A stretch of DNA of 64,000 bases, taken from an uncultured Centipeda sp. (GTDB taxonomy: Bacteria > Bacillota > Negativicutes > Selenomonadales > Selenomonadaceae). Positions within the stretch are counted from its first letter, which is position 1; the number at the start of each line of letters is the position of its first letter. Position numbers and translations under genes: made by a program. This document shows positions 26,089-36,100 of this stretch, in pieces. The notes below the pieces were generated by a model, which made no database searches, had not been told where the DNA came from, and worked only from the letters and a program-made list of their open reading frames with translations. The stretch lies in the NCBI GenBank assembly GCA_905372865.1, contig CAJPQT010000014.1, forward strand, positions 8,737 to 72,736, written 5' to 3'.

Positions 26089-26268
26089 TTATGCCGCACT
26101 TTCCGTTACGATGGCAAGAATATCTTCTTGTCGAATGGTATCGGTATCAATGCTGCCGTCCATACGGTCAATATCCGCTTCGTAGGCAACACCAATCTCA
26201 TAAATCTCTACAATAGAGGCTGTCTCACCTGTTTTGAGCCGAACTTTATCATACAGCTTGATATCCAT
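26089..26268 (-). CDS. DUF4926-like small protein, probable antitoxin/immunity
   Basis: This 59-residue product (MDIKLYDKVRLKTGETASIV, ending IRQEDILAIV) has the compact beta-barrel pattern of DUF4926. That family is usually found beside DUF6883 or other toxin-like proteins and is thought to be an immunity factor. AAAGGAG precedes the ATG. It follows the DUF6883 gene by only four bases. It was found by direct translation because it is short. Confidence 0.65.
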   Translation of the reverse strand: MDIKLYDKVRLKTGETASIVEIYEIGVAYEADIDRMDGSIDTDTIRQEDILAIVTESAA

Positions 26269-26272
26269 GATG

Positions 26273-26611
26273 TCACTCCTTTACATAGATCGAGGTCAGT
26301 CGAATGACCTTCGTCTCCTGATCTTGAATCCATGCGGTCATTACCTTCGCTGTTTTACCGTTTTTACCCGTTAATTCCATCAAAATTTGGAATCGTTTCC
26401 CATAGCCGTTATCTGGTTTCTCTACTGCCGTATAGTTATTGATATGTGCGGCAACATTACGCATGAGTTCATCGGCATCCTGAATTTGATAGCCCAGTGC
26501 CAATCGAAATGCCGCAGCCTTATGCCTGTCCTTTAAGGGATTCAACGCATATTGTGTTAGTTTTTCTTCAAGAAAAACCGCTTTTCCATAGCCACGTATC
26601 TCGATAATCAT
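26273..26611 (-). CDS. DUF6883-like protein, probable toxin partner
   Basis: This 112-residue product has the DUF6883 layout: LTQYALNPLKDRHKAAAFRL at the start, YQIQDADELMRNVAAHI, YGKRFQILMEL, then VMTAWIQDQETKVIRLTSIY. The family is often found as the C-terminal module of polymorphic toxins or as a small stand-alone gene with DUF4926. A GGGTGA site lies before the ATG. The two-gene unit sits between CRISPR repeats and reads in the likely array direction. Toxicity is inferred. Confidence 0.65.
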   Translation of the reverse strand: MIIEIRGYGKAVFLEEKLTQYALNPLKDRHKAAAFRLALGYQIQDADELMRNVAAHINNYTAVEKPDNGYGKRFQILMELTGKNGKTAKVMTAWIQDQETKVIRLTSIYVKE

Positions 26612-26634
26612 AGATCACCCGATAGTTATGTCCT

Positions 26635-26885
26635 TTTTCCGTCCCCTTGCGGGGATGTGGTTTTAAAATTAGATTTTTATGGGAGGTATATATACCATGC
26701 AAAATGTTTCCGTCCCCTTGCGGGGATGTGGTTTTAAAATGGGTGCTTTATCAGAAAGGGGACATCAAAATGTTCGATTGTTTCCGTCCCCTTGCGGGGA
26801 TGTGGTTTTAAAATAATCATGAAAACTATTGAGACAGCAAAGACGATTAAGTTTCCGTCCCCTTGCGGGGATGTGGTTTTAAAAT
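26635..26885 (-). CRISPR. Short CRISPR array, type III-like repeat, no cas genes
   Basis: Four 35-nt repeats lie at 26635-26669, 26706-26740, 26780-26814 and 26851-26885, with spacers of 36, 39 and 36 nt. Three repeats are identical; the leftmost differs in its first base, as expected for the end far from the leader. Read on the minus strand the repeat has a CCCC-GCAA-GGGG hairpin and ends in ACGGAAAC, the 5' handle known from type III-A crRNAs, so I assign minus-strand transcription. There are no cas genes in the window. Confidence 0.9.
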
Positions 26886-27085
26886 CCTTGCCTTGGGAAG
26901 CCTTGCGCTGCACGGCTCAATCTGCCGTTTTGCGGCGCGGATGTGTCTCCCCTCCTTTTTCGTGCGGCAATGCGTTCTATAAAAGGCTATATCCCGCATG
27001 GCTCTAGGTGCGGCGCGGATTTCTCCTATAGTATACCACAGAGCCGCTCGCCGTGCAAGCCGCTTTCTGCGCATGGGACACAACT
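26886..27085 (-). other. Possible CRISPR leader region
   Basis: This 200-bp stretch lies upstream of the array for minus-strand transcription. It is not notably AT-rich. It contains a short direct repeat (GCGGCGCGGAT at about 26932 and 27010). I see no gene in it. Confidence 0.4.
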
Positions 27086-28447
27086 CTACCGCCGCATCCG
27101 CTCGCCGCGCCGCACTTTCTCAAGATAATGTTTCGTCTCGTGCACGACGATGCCCGACAGTGCGATGAGGGCGATGAGGTTCGGGATCGCCATAAGCCCG
27201 TTGACGATGTCGGCGAGCACCCAGATCGCCTCGAGCTTTAGGAATGCGCCGCACGCGATGAGCGCGATGAAGACGAGGCGGTACGGCAGGATGGCACGCA
27301 CGCCCGCGAGATAGAGCACGGCACGCTCGCCGTAGTAGTTCCAGCCGAGGATGGTGGTGAATGCAAAGAGGGCGAGCGAGACGGTGAGGAGCATGCCGCC
27401 GATCGATCCATAGAGGCCGGTGAATGCCGCGCCGGTCATCGCCGCGCCTGCCGTATCACCATGCCACGCACCTGTCAGTACAAGAACCAGTCCTGTCATG
27501 GAACAGATAATGATGGTATCAATAAACGTCCCCGTCATGGAGATGAGCCCCTGCTCGGCAGGTTCCTTTGTCTTTGCCGCGGCCGCAGCAATCGGCGCGG
27601 AGCCGAGACCCGACTCGTTGGAGAACACGCCGCGTGCGATGCCGCTGCTCATCGCCGTCATGACGGTCGCGCCGGCGAATCCGCCCGCCGCCGCCGTGCC
27701 CGTGAATGCGCTGTCCATGATGAGGGCGAGTGCCGCAGGGATCTCACCGATGTGCATGAGGATGATCCCCGCACAGATGACGATGTAGAGCACCGCCATA
27801 AAGGGGATGATGCGCGCGGCGACCTCGGCGATGCTGCGCAGGCCGCCGACGGTGATTGCGGCGATGAGCACGGTGAGCGCGATGTCGGTCACAACGCGCG
27901 GTACGCCGAAGGAGAGCTCCACGGAGTCGACGATGGCGTTGACCTGCGGGAAGGTGCCGATGCCGAAGAAGGCGACGAGGACGGTCGCCACGGCAAAGAA
28001 GCCCGCGAGCGGGCGATACTTCTCCCCCATGCCGCGCCGGATGTAGTACATCGGGCCGCCTGCGATCTCGCCGTGCTCGTCGGTGGTGCGGTACTTGACG
28101 GCGAGCAGCCCCTCTGCATACTTCGTTGCCATGCCGAAGAACGCCGCCATCCACATCCAGAAGATGGCTCCGGGCCCGCCGACCTTGACCGCCGTCGCGA
28201 CACCGACGATGTTGCCCGTGCCGATGGTCGCGGCGAGTGCGACGCACAGTGCCTTAAAGCTCGAGATATCGCCCGCGCCCCTGTTCTTCGCGCGGAGGAT
28301 CAGCCCGAGCGCACGCGGCAGGTGCACGACCTGGATGAGCGAGAGGCGGATGGTGAGCAGGATGCCCGTGCCGACGAGCAGTGTGATGAGCGGAACACCC
28401 CAGAGAAATGAGTCGATAGCGTTCAGTATGGGCAGAAATGAGTCCAT
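27086..28447 (-). CDS. Sodium:alanine symporter (AGCS family)
   Basis: The start was set at MDSFLPILNAIDSFLWG, with AGGAGGG eight bases upstream; the frame runs further up but has no such site. At 453 residues with about 10-11 membrane helices it matches AGCS carriers (AlsT/DagA). Family signatures include GDISSFKALCVALAATIGTG, VGVATAVKVGGPGAIFWMW and FSNESGLGSAPIAAAAAKT. It imports alanine or glycine with Na+ across the inner membrane. Several palindromes in its upstream region suggest regulation. Confidence 0.95.
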   Translation of the reverse strand: MDSFLPILNAIDSFLWGVPLITLLVGTGILLTIRLSLIQVVHLPRALGLILRAKNRGAGDISSFKALCVALAATIGTGNIVGVATAVKVGGPGAIFWMWMAAFFGMATKYAEGLLAVKYRTTDEHGEIAGGPMYYIRRGMGEKYRPLAGFFAVATVLVAFFGIGTFPQVNAIVDSVELSFGVPRVVTDIALTVLIAAITVGGLRSIAEVAARIIPFMAVLYIVICAGIILMHIGEIPAALALIMDSAFTGTAAAGGFAGATVMTAMSSGIARGVFSNESGLGSAPIAAAAAKTKEPAEQGLISMTGTFIDTIIICSMTGLVLVLTGAWHGDTAGAAMTGAAFTGLYGSIGGMLLTVSLALFAFTTILGWNYYGERAVLYLAGVRAILPYRLVFIALIACGAFLKLEAIWVLADIVNGLMAIPNLIALIALSGIVVHETKHYLEKVRRGERMRR

Positions 28448-28471
28448 GGCAGATACCCTCCTAGATGTTGT

Positions 28472-28546
28472 ATTTTCATTTTCTTCATAAATGAAAATAT
28501 GCGGATATTTTATCATGATAAAGCACGAAATGTCCATGTATACATG
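28472..28546. promoter_or_regulatory. Palindromes upstream of the alanine symporter gene
   Basis: Three dyads lie within 75 bp: ATTTTCAT/ATGAAAAT (28472-28479 and 28491-28498), TTTATCATGATAAA (28509-28522, perfect) and CATGTATACATG (28535-28546, perfect). They sit in the promoter region of the symporter and look like operators. No regulator gene is adjacent. The remainder of 28448-28839 shows nothing I can name. Confidence 0.45.
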
Positions 28547-28839
28547 AATGGTTGAGGTTTTGCATCTCCTCCCAAATGGAGCACAATGAACGCTCTGCGA
28601 TGGAAGGGATGTGATCGCGGTGCTGTGGCAGACCCTCTGACCGCGCATCGCTGGTGTGCTCGGGAAACGATGTCTCCTCCTGTGCGAAATCCCCTTAGTT
28701 CCGTCGACAAGCGGCTGGCAACGCTGTCAGTACGTTGTGTTGTCGGCCGCGTTGTATACGAGCACCTCCGCAAAATCATGCAGGGCTTTCACGCCGCATG
28801 GCGAATACATATAGTAGAATTTCGTAAGGAGGTCTCGTT

Positions 28840-30222
28840 ATGTCTATACTTGCCGCCTATGTCCTTCCCCATCCGCCGCTGATCCTGCCCGAGGTCGGCA
28901 AGGGGGAGGAGAGGAAGATCCAGCTGACGGTGAATGCCTACGAGCGCGCAATAAAGGAGGCTGCAGAGCAGGCGCCCGATACGGTGATCATCGCGAGCCC
29001 GCACACGGTCATGTACGCGGACTACTTCCACATCGCGCCGGACGAGGAAGCCTCGGGCAGCTTTGGTCAGTTCGGTGCGCCCGAGGTCGCGGTGTCAACG
29101 GAGTACGATGCGGTGCTCGCCAAGGAGATTGCGATGGAGGCGAGCGCTGTGGGGATCGAGGCAGGTCCCGTCGGCGGGCGGGGTGCTGCGCTCGATCACG
29201 CCGTCATGATCCCGCTGCATTTCCTCCATGCATATACGCGGGACTTCCGCGTGGTGCGGCTCGGCATCTCGGGGCTGTCCCCTCTCCACCACTACAACTT
29301 CGGCAAATGCGTCGCACGCGCGGTACAGACGCTCGATCGGCGGGCGATCTTCATCGCGAGCGGCGACCTCTCGCACAAGCTCACGCCCGAGGGGCCGTAC
29401 GGCTTTGCCCCCGAGGGGCCGCGCTTTGACAAGGCGTGCATGAAGTACCTCGAGGAGGGCGACTTTCTAAAGCTGCTGCGCATGGATCCCGCCCTCTATC
29501 AGCCGGCGGCGGAGTGCGGGCTGCGCACGTTCTGGATGATGGCGGGTGCGCTCGACGGACAGGCGCTGAAGATCAAGAAGCTCTCGTACCAAGGGACGTT
29601 CGGGGTCGGCTACGGGGTCGTCTCGCTCAAGGTGACGCGCGAGGATACGCGCCGCTGCTTCGCCGAGCGCTATGAGATGCTCGAACGGCGGGCGCAGGAG
29701 GAGCGCCGTGCTGCCGAGGACGACTATGTGCGGCTCGCACGGCACGCGATTGAGACGGTTGTCACCACCGGAAAGCCGCCCGAGCGGCCGCAGGGACTTC
29801 CGTCCGAGATGGCAGAGCGCGCAGGGGTATTTGTCTCGCTCAAGAAGAACGGCGAGCTGCGCGGCTGTATCGGCACGTTCGAGCCGACGGCAAAGAATAT
29901 CGCGGAGGAGATTCTCCAGAACGCCGTCTCTGCCGCTCTGCGTGACCCGCGCTTCCCCCCCGTACGTGCGGAGGAGCTGGACGCGCTTGTCTACTCCGTT
30001 GATGTGCTCACGGAGCCGGAGCTGGTGTCCAGCGCGGACGATCTCGATGTGAAAAAGTACGGCGTGATCGTCGAGTACCGCGCACGCAAGGGGCTGCTGT
30101 TGCCCGATCTCGCGGGCGTGGACACGGTCGAGGAGCAGCTGCGCATCGCCCGCCAGAAGGGCGGCATCCCCGACGACGCACCGATCTCCATCTGGCGGTT
30201 TACCGTCGAACGGCATCACTGA
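28840..30222 (+). CDS. AmmeMemoRadiSam proteins B and A fused (Memo-like + AMMECR1)
   Basis: This 460-residue protein joins two members of the AmmeMemoRadiSam system. Residues 1-~270 are an extradiol-dioxygenase-like (LigB/Memo) domain: LPHPPLILPEVGKGEE, VIIASPHTVMYADYF, DHAVMIPLHFL and FIASGDLSHKL, with the metal-ligand histidines in place. Residues ~290-460 are AMMECR1: GVFVSLKKNGELRGCIGTF, LRDPRFPPVRAEEL and VDTVEEQLRIARQKGG. The chemistry of this conserved trio is unknown; the third member, a radical SAM enzyme, follows one base after the stop. AAGGAGG precedes the ATG. Confidence 0.95.
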   Translation: MSILAAYVLPHPPLILPEVGKGEERKIQLTVNAYERAIKEAAEQAPDTVIIASPHTVMYADYFHIAPDEEASGSFGQFGAPEVAVSTEYDAVLAKEIAMEASAVGIEAGPVGGRGAALDHAVMIPLHFLHAYTRDFRVVRLGISGLSPLHHYNFGKCVARAVQTLDRRAIFIASGDLSHKLTPEGPYGFAPEGPRFDKACMKYLEEGDFLKLLRMDPALYQPAAECGLRTFWMMAGALDGQALKIKKLSYQGTFGVGYGVVSLKVTREDTRRCFAERYEMLERRAQEERRAAEDDYVRLARHAIETVVTTGKPPERPQGLPSEMAERAGVFVSLKKNGELRGCIGTFEPTAKNIAEEILQNAVSAALRDPRFPPVRAEELDALVYSVDVLTEPELVSSADDLDVKKYGVIVEYRARKGLLLPDLAGVDTVEEQLRIARQKGGIPDDAPISIWRFTVERHH

Positions 30223-30223
30223 G

Positions 30224-31165
30224 ATGGATGTGCGGGGTATGCGGGCGGACGGAGCTGCGGAAGCTGCGGCAGATACACGGCGTATCCATACGGACCGATC
30301 GGTGGACGCTGCTGCGTCTCCCACGGGCGCGGACGCACCGATCACCTGCACGCTCTGCCCCCATGCCTGTCGTCTGCGTACAGGCGCAACGGGGTTCTGC
30401 CGTGCACGCGCGAACATCGGCGGCACGATCCGCGCCATCAACTACGGGCGGCTCACCGCGCTTGCGCTCGACCCGATCGAGAAAAAGCCGCTCTATCATT
30501 TTTATCCCAACAGTAACATCCTCTCGGTCGGCAGCTTCGGCTGCAACCTCGCGTGTCCGTTCTGCCAGAACGCGGGCATTGCAGCAGCAGACGCGCACAT
30601 CGAGACGGAGAACGTCACGCCCGCGCAGCTCGCCGCACTCGCTGAGGAGCTGCGGCATCAGCCGCGTGGCAACATCGGCGTTGCCTTTACCTACAACGAG
30701 CCGCTCGTCGGCTATGAGTACATCATGGACACCGCGCCCCTTCTGCACGCGGCGGGGCTGAAGGTGGTGCTCGTCACGAACGGCATGATCTGCACGGAGC
30801 CGCTCACGCATCTCCTGCCACACGTCGACGCGATGAACATAGATCTGAAGGCATGGCATACGGACACCTATCGGCGGCTCGGCGGCGATCTGGAGGCGGT
30901 CAAGGGGACGATCGCACGCGCCGTCGCACACGGCGTACACGTCGAGGTGACGACCCTCGTCGTCCCGGGCATCAGCGACCGTGCCGAGGATATGGACGAG
31001 GAGGCACAGTGGCTCGCCGCCCTCTCGCCCGACCTCTCGCTCCACATCAGCCGCTATTTCCCGCGTCACCGCATGAGCGCGCCGCCGACACCGATTGCGG
31101 ACATCGACCGCCTCACGGCGATCGCACGCCGCCATCTGCGGCACGTCCATCGCGGGAACTGCTGA
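30224..31165 (+). CDS. amrS: AmmeMemoRadiSam system radical SAM enzyme
   Basis: This 313-residue protein has the radical SAM cluster motif CX3CX2C in FGCNLACPFCQN and an extra N-terminal cysteine pair (CTLCPHACRLRTGATGFCRA) shared with PflA-like activases. FTYNEPLVGYEYIMD and DAMNIDLKAW are typical of AmrS. The gene starts one base after the fused A/B gene and is probably translated by coupling. The first ~40 residues are poorly conserved, so a later start is possible. The reaction is not known for the family. Confidence 0.9.
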   Translation: MDVRGMRADGAAEAAADTRRIHTDRSVDAAASPTGADAPITCTLCPHACRLRTGATGFCRARANIGGTIRAINYGRLTALALDPIEKKPLYHFYPNSNILSVGSFGCNLACPFCQNAGIAAADAHIETENVTPAQLAALAEELRHQPRGNIGVAFTYNEPLVGYEYIMDTAPLLHAAGLKVVLVTNGMICTEPLTHLLPHVDAMNIDLKAWHTDTYRRLGGDLEAVKGTIARAVAHGVHVEVTTLVVPGISDRAEDMDEEAQWLAALSPDLSLHISRYFPRHRMSAPPTPIADIDRLTAIARRHLRHVHRGNC

Positions 31166-31212
31166 GCGAAGCAAGTATCGTAGGATGATATATTTTCAAA
31201 GGAGATGACCCC

Positions 31213-32751
31213 ATGACAAAGTACAGGAAGCTGCGCGGGATGATCGCAGCAATGACGACGATGGGCGTGCTCTGCGCGATGCCCGCAGGATTTGCGGCAG
31301 AGGAGCAGGCTGCACCCCCCGCAGTGCAGGCGATGTCCGCCGCGCAGACGCAGGTCGGCACCGCCGCCTCTGCACTGCAGTCCTCCAAACCGATCGCCAT
31401 TGTCCGCGTGGGCAAGAAGTGGGGCGCGGTCACGCCCTCCGGCAATCTCGCGATCCCGGCGGAGTACGATGAAATCTCGTCCTACTCGGCGGACGCGGTC
31501 GCCGTCCGCAAGGGAAAGACATGGGGCATTGTGCGCCTCGACGGAACGGTCATCGTCCCCGCCATCTACAAGACCATACAGCCGTTGTCTGCGGATGTCA
31601 TCATTGTCAGCGACGCAAAGGACAAGGTCGGCGCGTACAATACGGCGGGCAGACAGATCCTGCCCGTCGAGAATCTCGCGGTCGGCCCATTCAACGATGG
31701 AATTTCCTGCGTACAGCGCCCCGACAAGAAGTATGTCTTCTGCCGCCGCGACGGCAGTCTGTTGACGAACGATGCATACGATGTGGCGCAGGACTTCTCC
31801 GAAGGGCTTGCTGCCGTCAAAACACCGAGCGGAAAATATGGTTTCATTGATACGACGGGCACGATGGTCATTCCTGCCGCCTATGATTTGGCAAGTGTCT
31901 TTAAGGAAGGTCTCTGCCGTGTCCAGATCAACAAAAAAGCCGGCTTTATTGACAAGTCCGGCACAATGGTCATTCCTCCACAGTTCCGCTATGAGAAGAC
32001 GGGCAGCTTTTTCGAGGGGCTCGCAATGATGAAGGAAAAGAAACACTGGGCATTCATCGACCACACAGGCAAAGTGGTCATCCAGACGCGCTACGAGGAT
32101 GTCTCTCCGTTTGAGAACGGGCTCGCCGAGGTGCGCCGCGAAGTCAAGGTCGGACTGCTCGGCGGATTCCTCACCACCGCAGTCAGCTTTGCCATCAACA
32201 TTCCCGTCATTGGAATGCCGAACGACTACCTCGGCGACAAGACCAAACGCGGCTACATCGACAAGACCGGCGCAGAGATCATCTCGACGAAGAACGACTA
32301 CAACTCTCCCTTCTTCGACGGCATGGCGCTCGTGCGCGTCAAGAGTAAATGGGGCATGGTCGATCGGAAAGGTGCGTACGTCGTCGAGCCGAAGTACAAG
32401 GGCATCCACTTCTTCTATGACGATCTCGCGGCGGTGCAGGACGGCGACAAGTGGGGCTTTGTCGGACGCGACGGCAAGATCGTGATCGCGCCGACGTACG
32501 ATGAGGTGCACGACTTCACCGATGGAATCGCCGCCGTGCGGCAGGGATCAAAGTCCTTCTTCATCGACAAGACGGGGCGCGTCCCCTTCCTCCTCCCCAG
32601 CACGGTCACGGAGATCGGCATGTTCAACGAGGGATTTGCACCCGTAAAGATCGGCGACAAGTGGGGTTTTATCGACCACACGGGCACCGTCGTCATCCCG
32701 CCCACATACAACGAGGTGCGCACGCACCAGTACGAGACGGACCGTCTGTAA
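31213..32751 (+). CDS. Secreted WG-repeat protein
   Basis: This 512-residue protein has a signal peptide (TKYRKLRG, hydrophobic core, AMPAGFAAE) and then about ten or more WG-type repeats. Each has a pattern such as KWGAVTPSGNLAIPAEYDEI, KYGFIDTTGTMVIPAAYD or KWGFIDHTGTVVIPPTYNEV. Such repeats form beta-rich chains in exported proteins of unknown binding function. GGAGATG lies before the start. It stands alone. Confidence 0.9.
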   Translation: MTKYRKLRGMIAAMTTMGVLCAMPAGFAAEEQAAPPAVQAMSAAQTQVGTAASALQSSKPIAIVRVGKKWGAVTPSGNLAIPAEYDEISSYSADAVAVRKGKTWGIVRLDGTVIVPAIYKTIQPLSADVIIVSDAKDKVGAYNTAGRQILPVENLAVGPFNDGISCVQRPDKKYVFCRRDGSLLTNDAYDVAQDFSEGLAAVKTPSGKYGFIDTTGTMVIPAAYDLASVFKEGLCRVQINKKAGFIDKSGTMVIPPQFRYEKTGSFFEGLAMMKEKKHWAFIDHTGKVVIQTRYEDVSPFENGLAEVRREVKVGLLGGFLTTAVSFAINIPVIGMPNDYLGDKTKRGYIDKTGAEIISTKNDYNSPFFDGMALVRVKSKWGMVDRKGAYVVEPKYKGIHFFYDDLAAVQDGDKWGFVGRDGKIVIAPTYDEVHDFTDGIAAVRQGSKSFFIDKTGRVPFLLPSTVTEIGMFNEGFAPVKIGDKWGFIDHTGTVVIPPTYNEVRTHQYETDRL

Positions 32752-32813
32752 CGGATACGGATCGTGCCTTTCAGGAAAAAATCATCTTTCTTCAATAACA
32801 TTTAATGCGTCAA

Positions 32814-32853
32814 AATAGGACTGTATTGCGCCATATCGCACTACAGTCCTATT
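32814..32853. terminator. Hairpin after the WG-repeat gene
   Basis: A 12-bp perfect stem (32814-32825 with 32842-32853) lies 62 bp after the stop. No full T-run follows, so it is a weak terminator or mRNA end. The rest of 32752-33112 is an AT-rich leader for the autotransporter, with no promoter I can fix. Confidence 0.55.
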
Positions 32854-33112
32854 CGTTTGCGCGAAACTCTAAGAAATGCGAAATACATTGTCAAATATGC
32901 GTCTGCAGAACGGTTTGCACAAATGATCCGATTTGATATTTAATACTGCGCCCACACTATCCGAAGAAGGCCAAGGAAGTCCCGATCCACCTCCTCCTTT
33001 CGTCTCATTTACCCCCTCTATGGATTATGTTATGAAATAAATAGATAGGTTTTCGTTCATTTGTTCCAGATTAGTGTATAAGTGAGCGGGATTAGCGAAA
33101 GGAGTCAATTTT

Positions 33113-36100
33113 ATGAGGAGCCACGGAAAACACACGCGCAGAGGCCTCGGTGCACTGATCGCGGCAGGTCTGGCGCTCGGGAGTGCGGCGGCATATGCGG
33201 CACCGATTGCCGATGACAATCATCAACTGACAATCACGGATGACATACAGACATGGCGGATGAACGGCGGCTACCTCAATCTGACCCATGCGAACGGGGA
33301 CAGCGAGGCATCGACGAGCGGCAATACCATTGAGGTGAACAGCAGAGACTTTAACATGACAGACATTCGCGGCGGCAGTATGATCTATACGCGCGCGACG
33401 AATGCGACGACAGCGGGCATAACGACGCTCGCAGCAGACCGCAACCACATCACGCTGACCGAGGGCACGCTCACGCATGTCTTTGGCGGACGCATCCATG
33501 TGACGAGTACGAGCGGCGGTGCAGTGTCCTACACGGCGAATGAGAACGCCGTCGTGATCGGAACGCACGGCACGCAAAACGGCGATCTGAACGGCGCGTC
33601 CATTGAACAGGTCGGCGCACTGGATGCTGCCTCCTTTGCCGCTGAGGTGAACAGGAATACAGTGACCATCAACAATGGCGGCACGGCAAATAACGTGACT
33701 GCCGCACGCGCCTCGCTCACGACGAACGGGGCGGGAAATGTTCGCATCAGTGCCGCGGACAACCAGATCACGGCATCGGGCGGCACGCTCATGTATGGAG
33801 CGCTTGCGGGAAGGGCCTATGCCGACGCCCTGTACGGCACGGCAGAGACCCTCGTTGAGGGCAATCAAATTACGCTGACAGGCACACGCGTAACGGCGGG
33901 CATGGCAGCGGGCAACGGCACGGCGTATGCACGCTCGAATGCGGCGACCGCCCTCACGAAGCGCAACAGCATCACGATCGAGAACGGGTCGGGCGCAATC
34001 ATCGGCAATCTCACCGGCGGTGCTGCCTATGCACAGCGTACGACGAGAGGCGCGGCCGCAACGGCACAGGAGAACACGATCACCGTCACGGCGGGTACCT
34101 ACAGCGACGGACGCGATGTCACGGGCGGAAATGCAGGTGCATCGGGTGAGCTGCGCACGGTCGCAGCGACGGCACACGCGAACCGCATCACACTCAGCCC
34201 CGTGCGTGCCCCATGGGAGGAGATCCGCGGCGGCAAGGCAAATGCAAATGCGCTCGACACCGAGGCACACGCTGTCGCAAGCGGGAATATCGTCACGCTG
34301 AACGGCGGAACCTTCGAAAAGGATATCTTCGGCGGCGACAGCTACGCACAGGCGACGCGCGGCACAGCAGCCGCTGCAGCAGAGAGCAATGAGGTGTATC
34401 TGCGCGGCGGCACCTACATGGGTTCCATCTACGGCGGGCGTGCGTGGACGAATGCCGCTGCGCATACGACGGCAATCGTGCGCGGCAACATCGTTGAGAT
34501 CGCGGGTGCACCCGACCTCACGCGGGCGCAGCTGTACGGCGGCGACGCCAGAGCGGCAAGTGTGGTACGCGCGGACAACACGCTCATCGTGCGTGAGACG
34601 AAAAACATCACAGCGCAGAGCATTGGGGATTTCCAAAAACTCGCATTCTACGTGCCTGCAGGCATGACTGCAAATGATACGATGCTGCGTGTGACCTCGA
34701 ATGCCAACACCAACCTCAGCGGCACAACGCTCGCGGCATATCTGCCGGGCAGCAGCACGGCGAACCGCCTCCGCCTCCTCTACGCAGAGAACGCGCAGAT
34801 CGATACGGACAGCGCGACCACGATGACCGTCTATGAGGGTGTCTCGGGACATCGGACGGCGAAGATGGGCGTCACGGCGAATAAGAAGGAGCTCGTGGTG
34901 AAGGTCGACGGCAGCGCCATCGACGGAGGTACGACACCGACGCCAAACCCAAACCCGAATCCTAACCCCAATCCGAACCCGAATCCTAACCCGAACCCCA
35001 ATCCGAATCCGAATCCCAACCCGAATCCTAACCCAAATCCGAATCCGAATCCGAACCCCAACCCGAACCCGAACCCCAATCCAAATCCGAACCCGAACCC
35101 GAACCCCAATCCAAATCCAAATCCGAACCCCAACCCACCCCCTAACCCGAATCCGAATCCGAATCCGAACCCAAATCCCAATCCGGGCAATAACGGCTTC
35201 GTCCTGCATGAGAACACGAAGTCCCTTGCTGAGACCATGACGGGGACGGCGGCGTTCCTCGGCGCGAGCGGCGATCTCATCGCGGGCGGCGGCATGACAA
35301 GCGCCTCGGCAGAGGCTGCAGGAGCGGGCGGATTCGCCCCCTTTGCTGCCGTCGGCGGATCGAGCCTGCGCCATGAGACCGGCTCTCATGTGAATGTCCG
35401 AGGCATGAATCTTGCCGTCGGCTTCTCACGTGAGGTCATGCGCGGCGATGACCGCCTCCTCTTCGGCCCCATCGTCGAGTACGGGCGCGGCAGCTACGAC
35501 TCCTATCTCGATGACGGCACGCACGGCAAGGGAAATACCCACTACGTCGGCGGCGGCATCTTCCTCAAGCAGGAGCAGAAGGGCGGCATATTCTACGAGG
35601 GCAGCGTGCGCCTTGGCCGCATGAGCACGGACTACGAGGCAGACCTTCCCGTCGGCGGGATCACGCGCCGCGCATCCTACGATACGGACGCGAACTACAT
35701 CGGTGCGCATCTTGGTCTCGGACACAAGAGTGTGGCGGAGAGCGGCACCGAGCGCGAACTGTATGTCCGCTACTTCTACACGCATCAGAACGGTGCGAGC
35801 GCAACCCTCTCGACCGGCGACCGCTACGACTTCCACGCCGTCGACAGCCACCGCGTGCGCACGGGTGCGCGTTGGACGATCCCGCAGGGGAGTGGTGCGC
35901 TGATCCTAGGCACCTCCCTTCAGTACGAGTTCAAGGGCGATGCGGGCGCGACCTACCACACGGGCGGCTTCTCCTACGATACGCCAAGCCCTTCGCTCAA
36001 GGGCCTCTCGGGCAGCCTTGAGCTCGGTTACCGCGCGAACCTCAGCAAGCGCGCCACCGCCGATCTCAGCGTCGAGGGCTGGGCCGGCAAGCAGCGCGGC

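Noticed and set aside
26065..26669. The DUF6883/DUF4926 genes as Cas accessory proteins
   Set aside because: Neither shows a nuclease, RRM or HD motif; they match small toxin/immunity families better.
34946..35185. Asn-Pro repeat as a phase-variation switch
   Set aside because: The unit is 6 bp, a multiple of three, so slippage cannot change the reading frame.
33092..35389. A 765-codon minus-strand frame opposite the autotransporter, with Val-Arg-Ile repeats
   Set aside because: The repeat is simply the complement of the Asn-Pro tract; no start signals.
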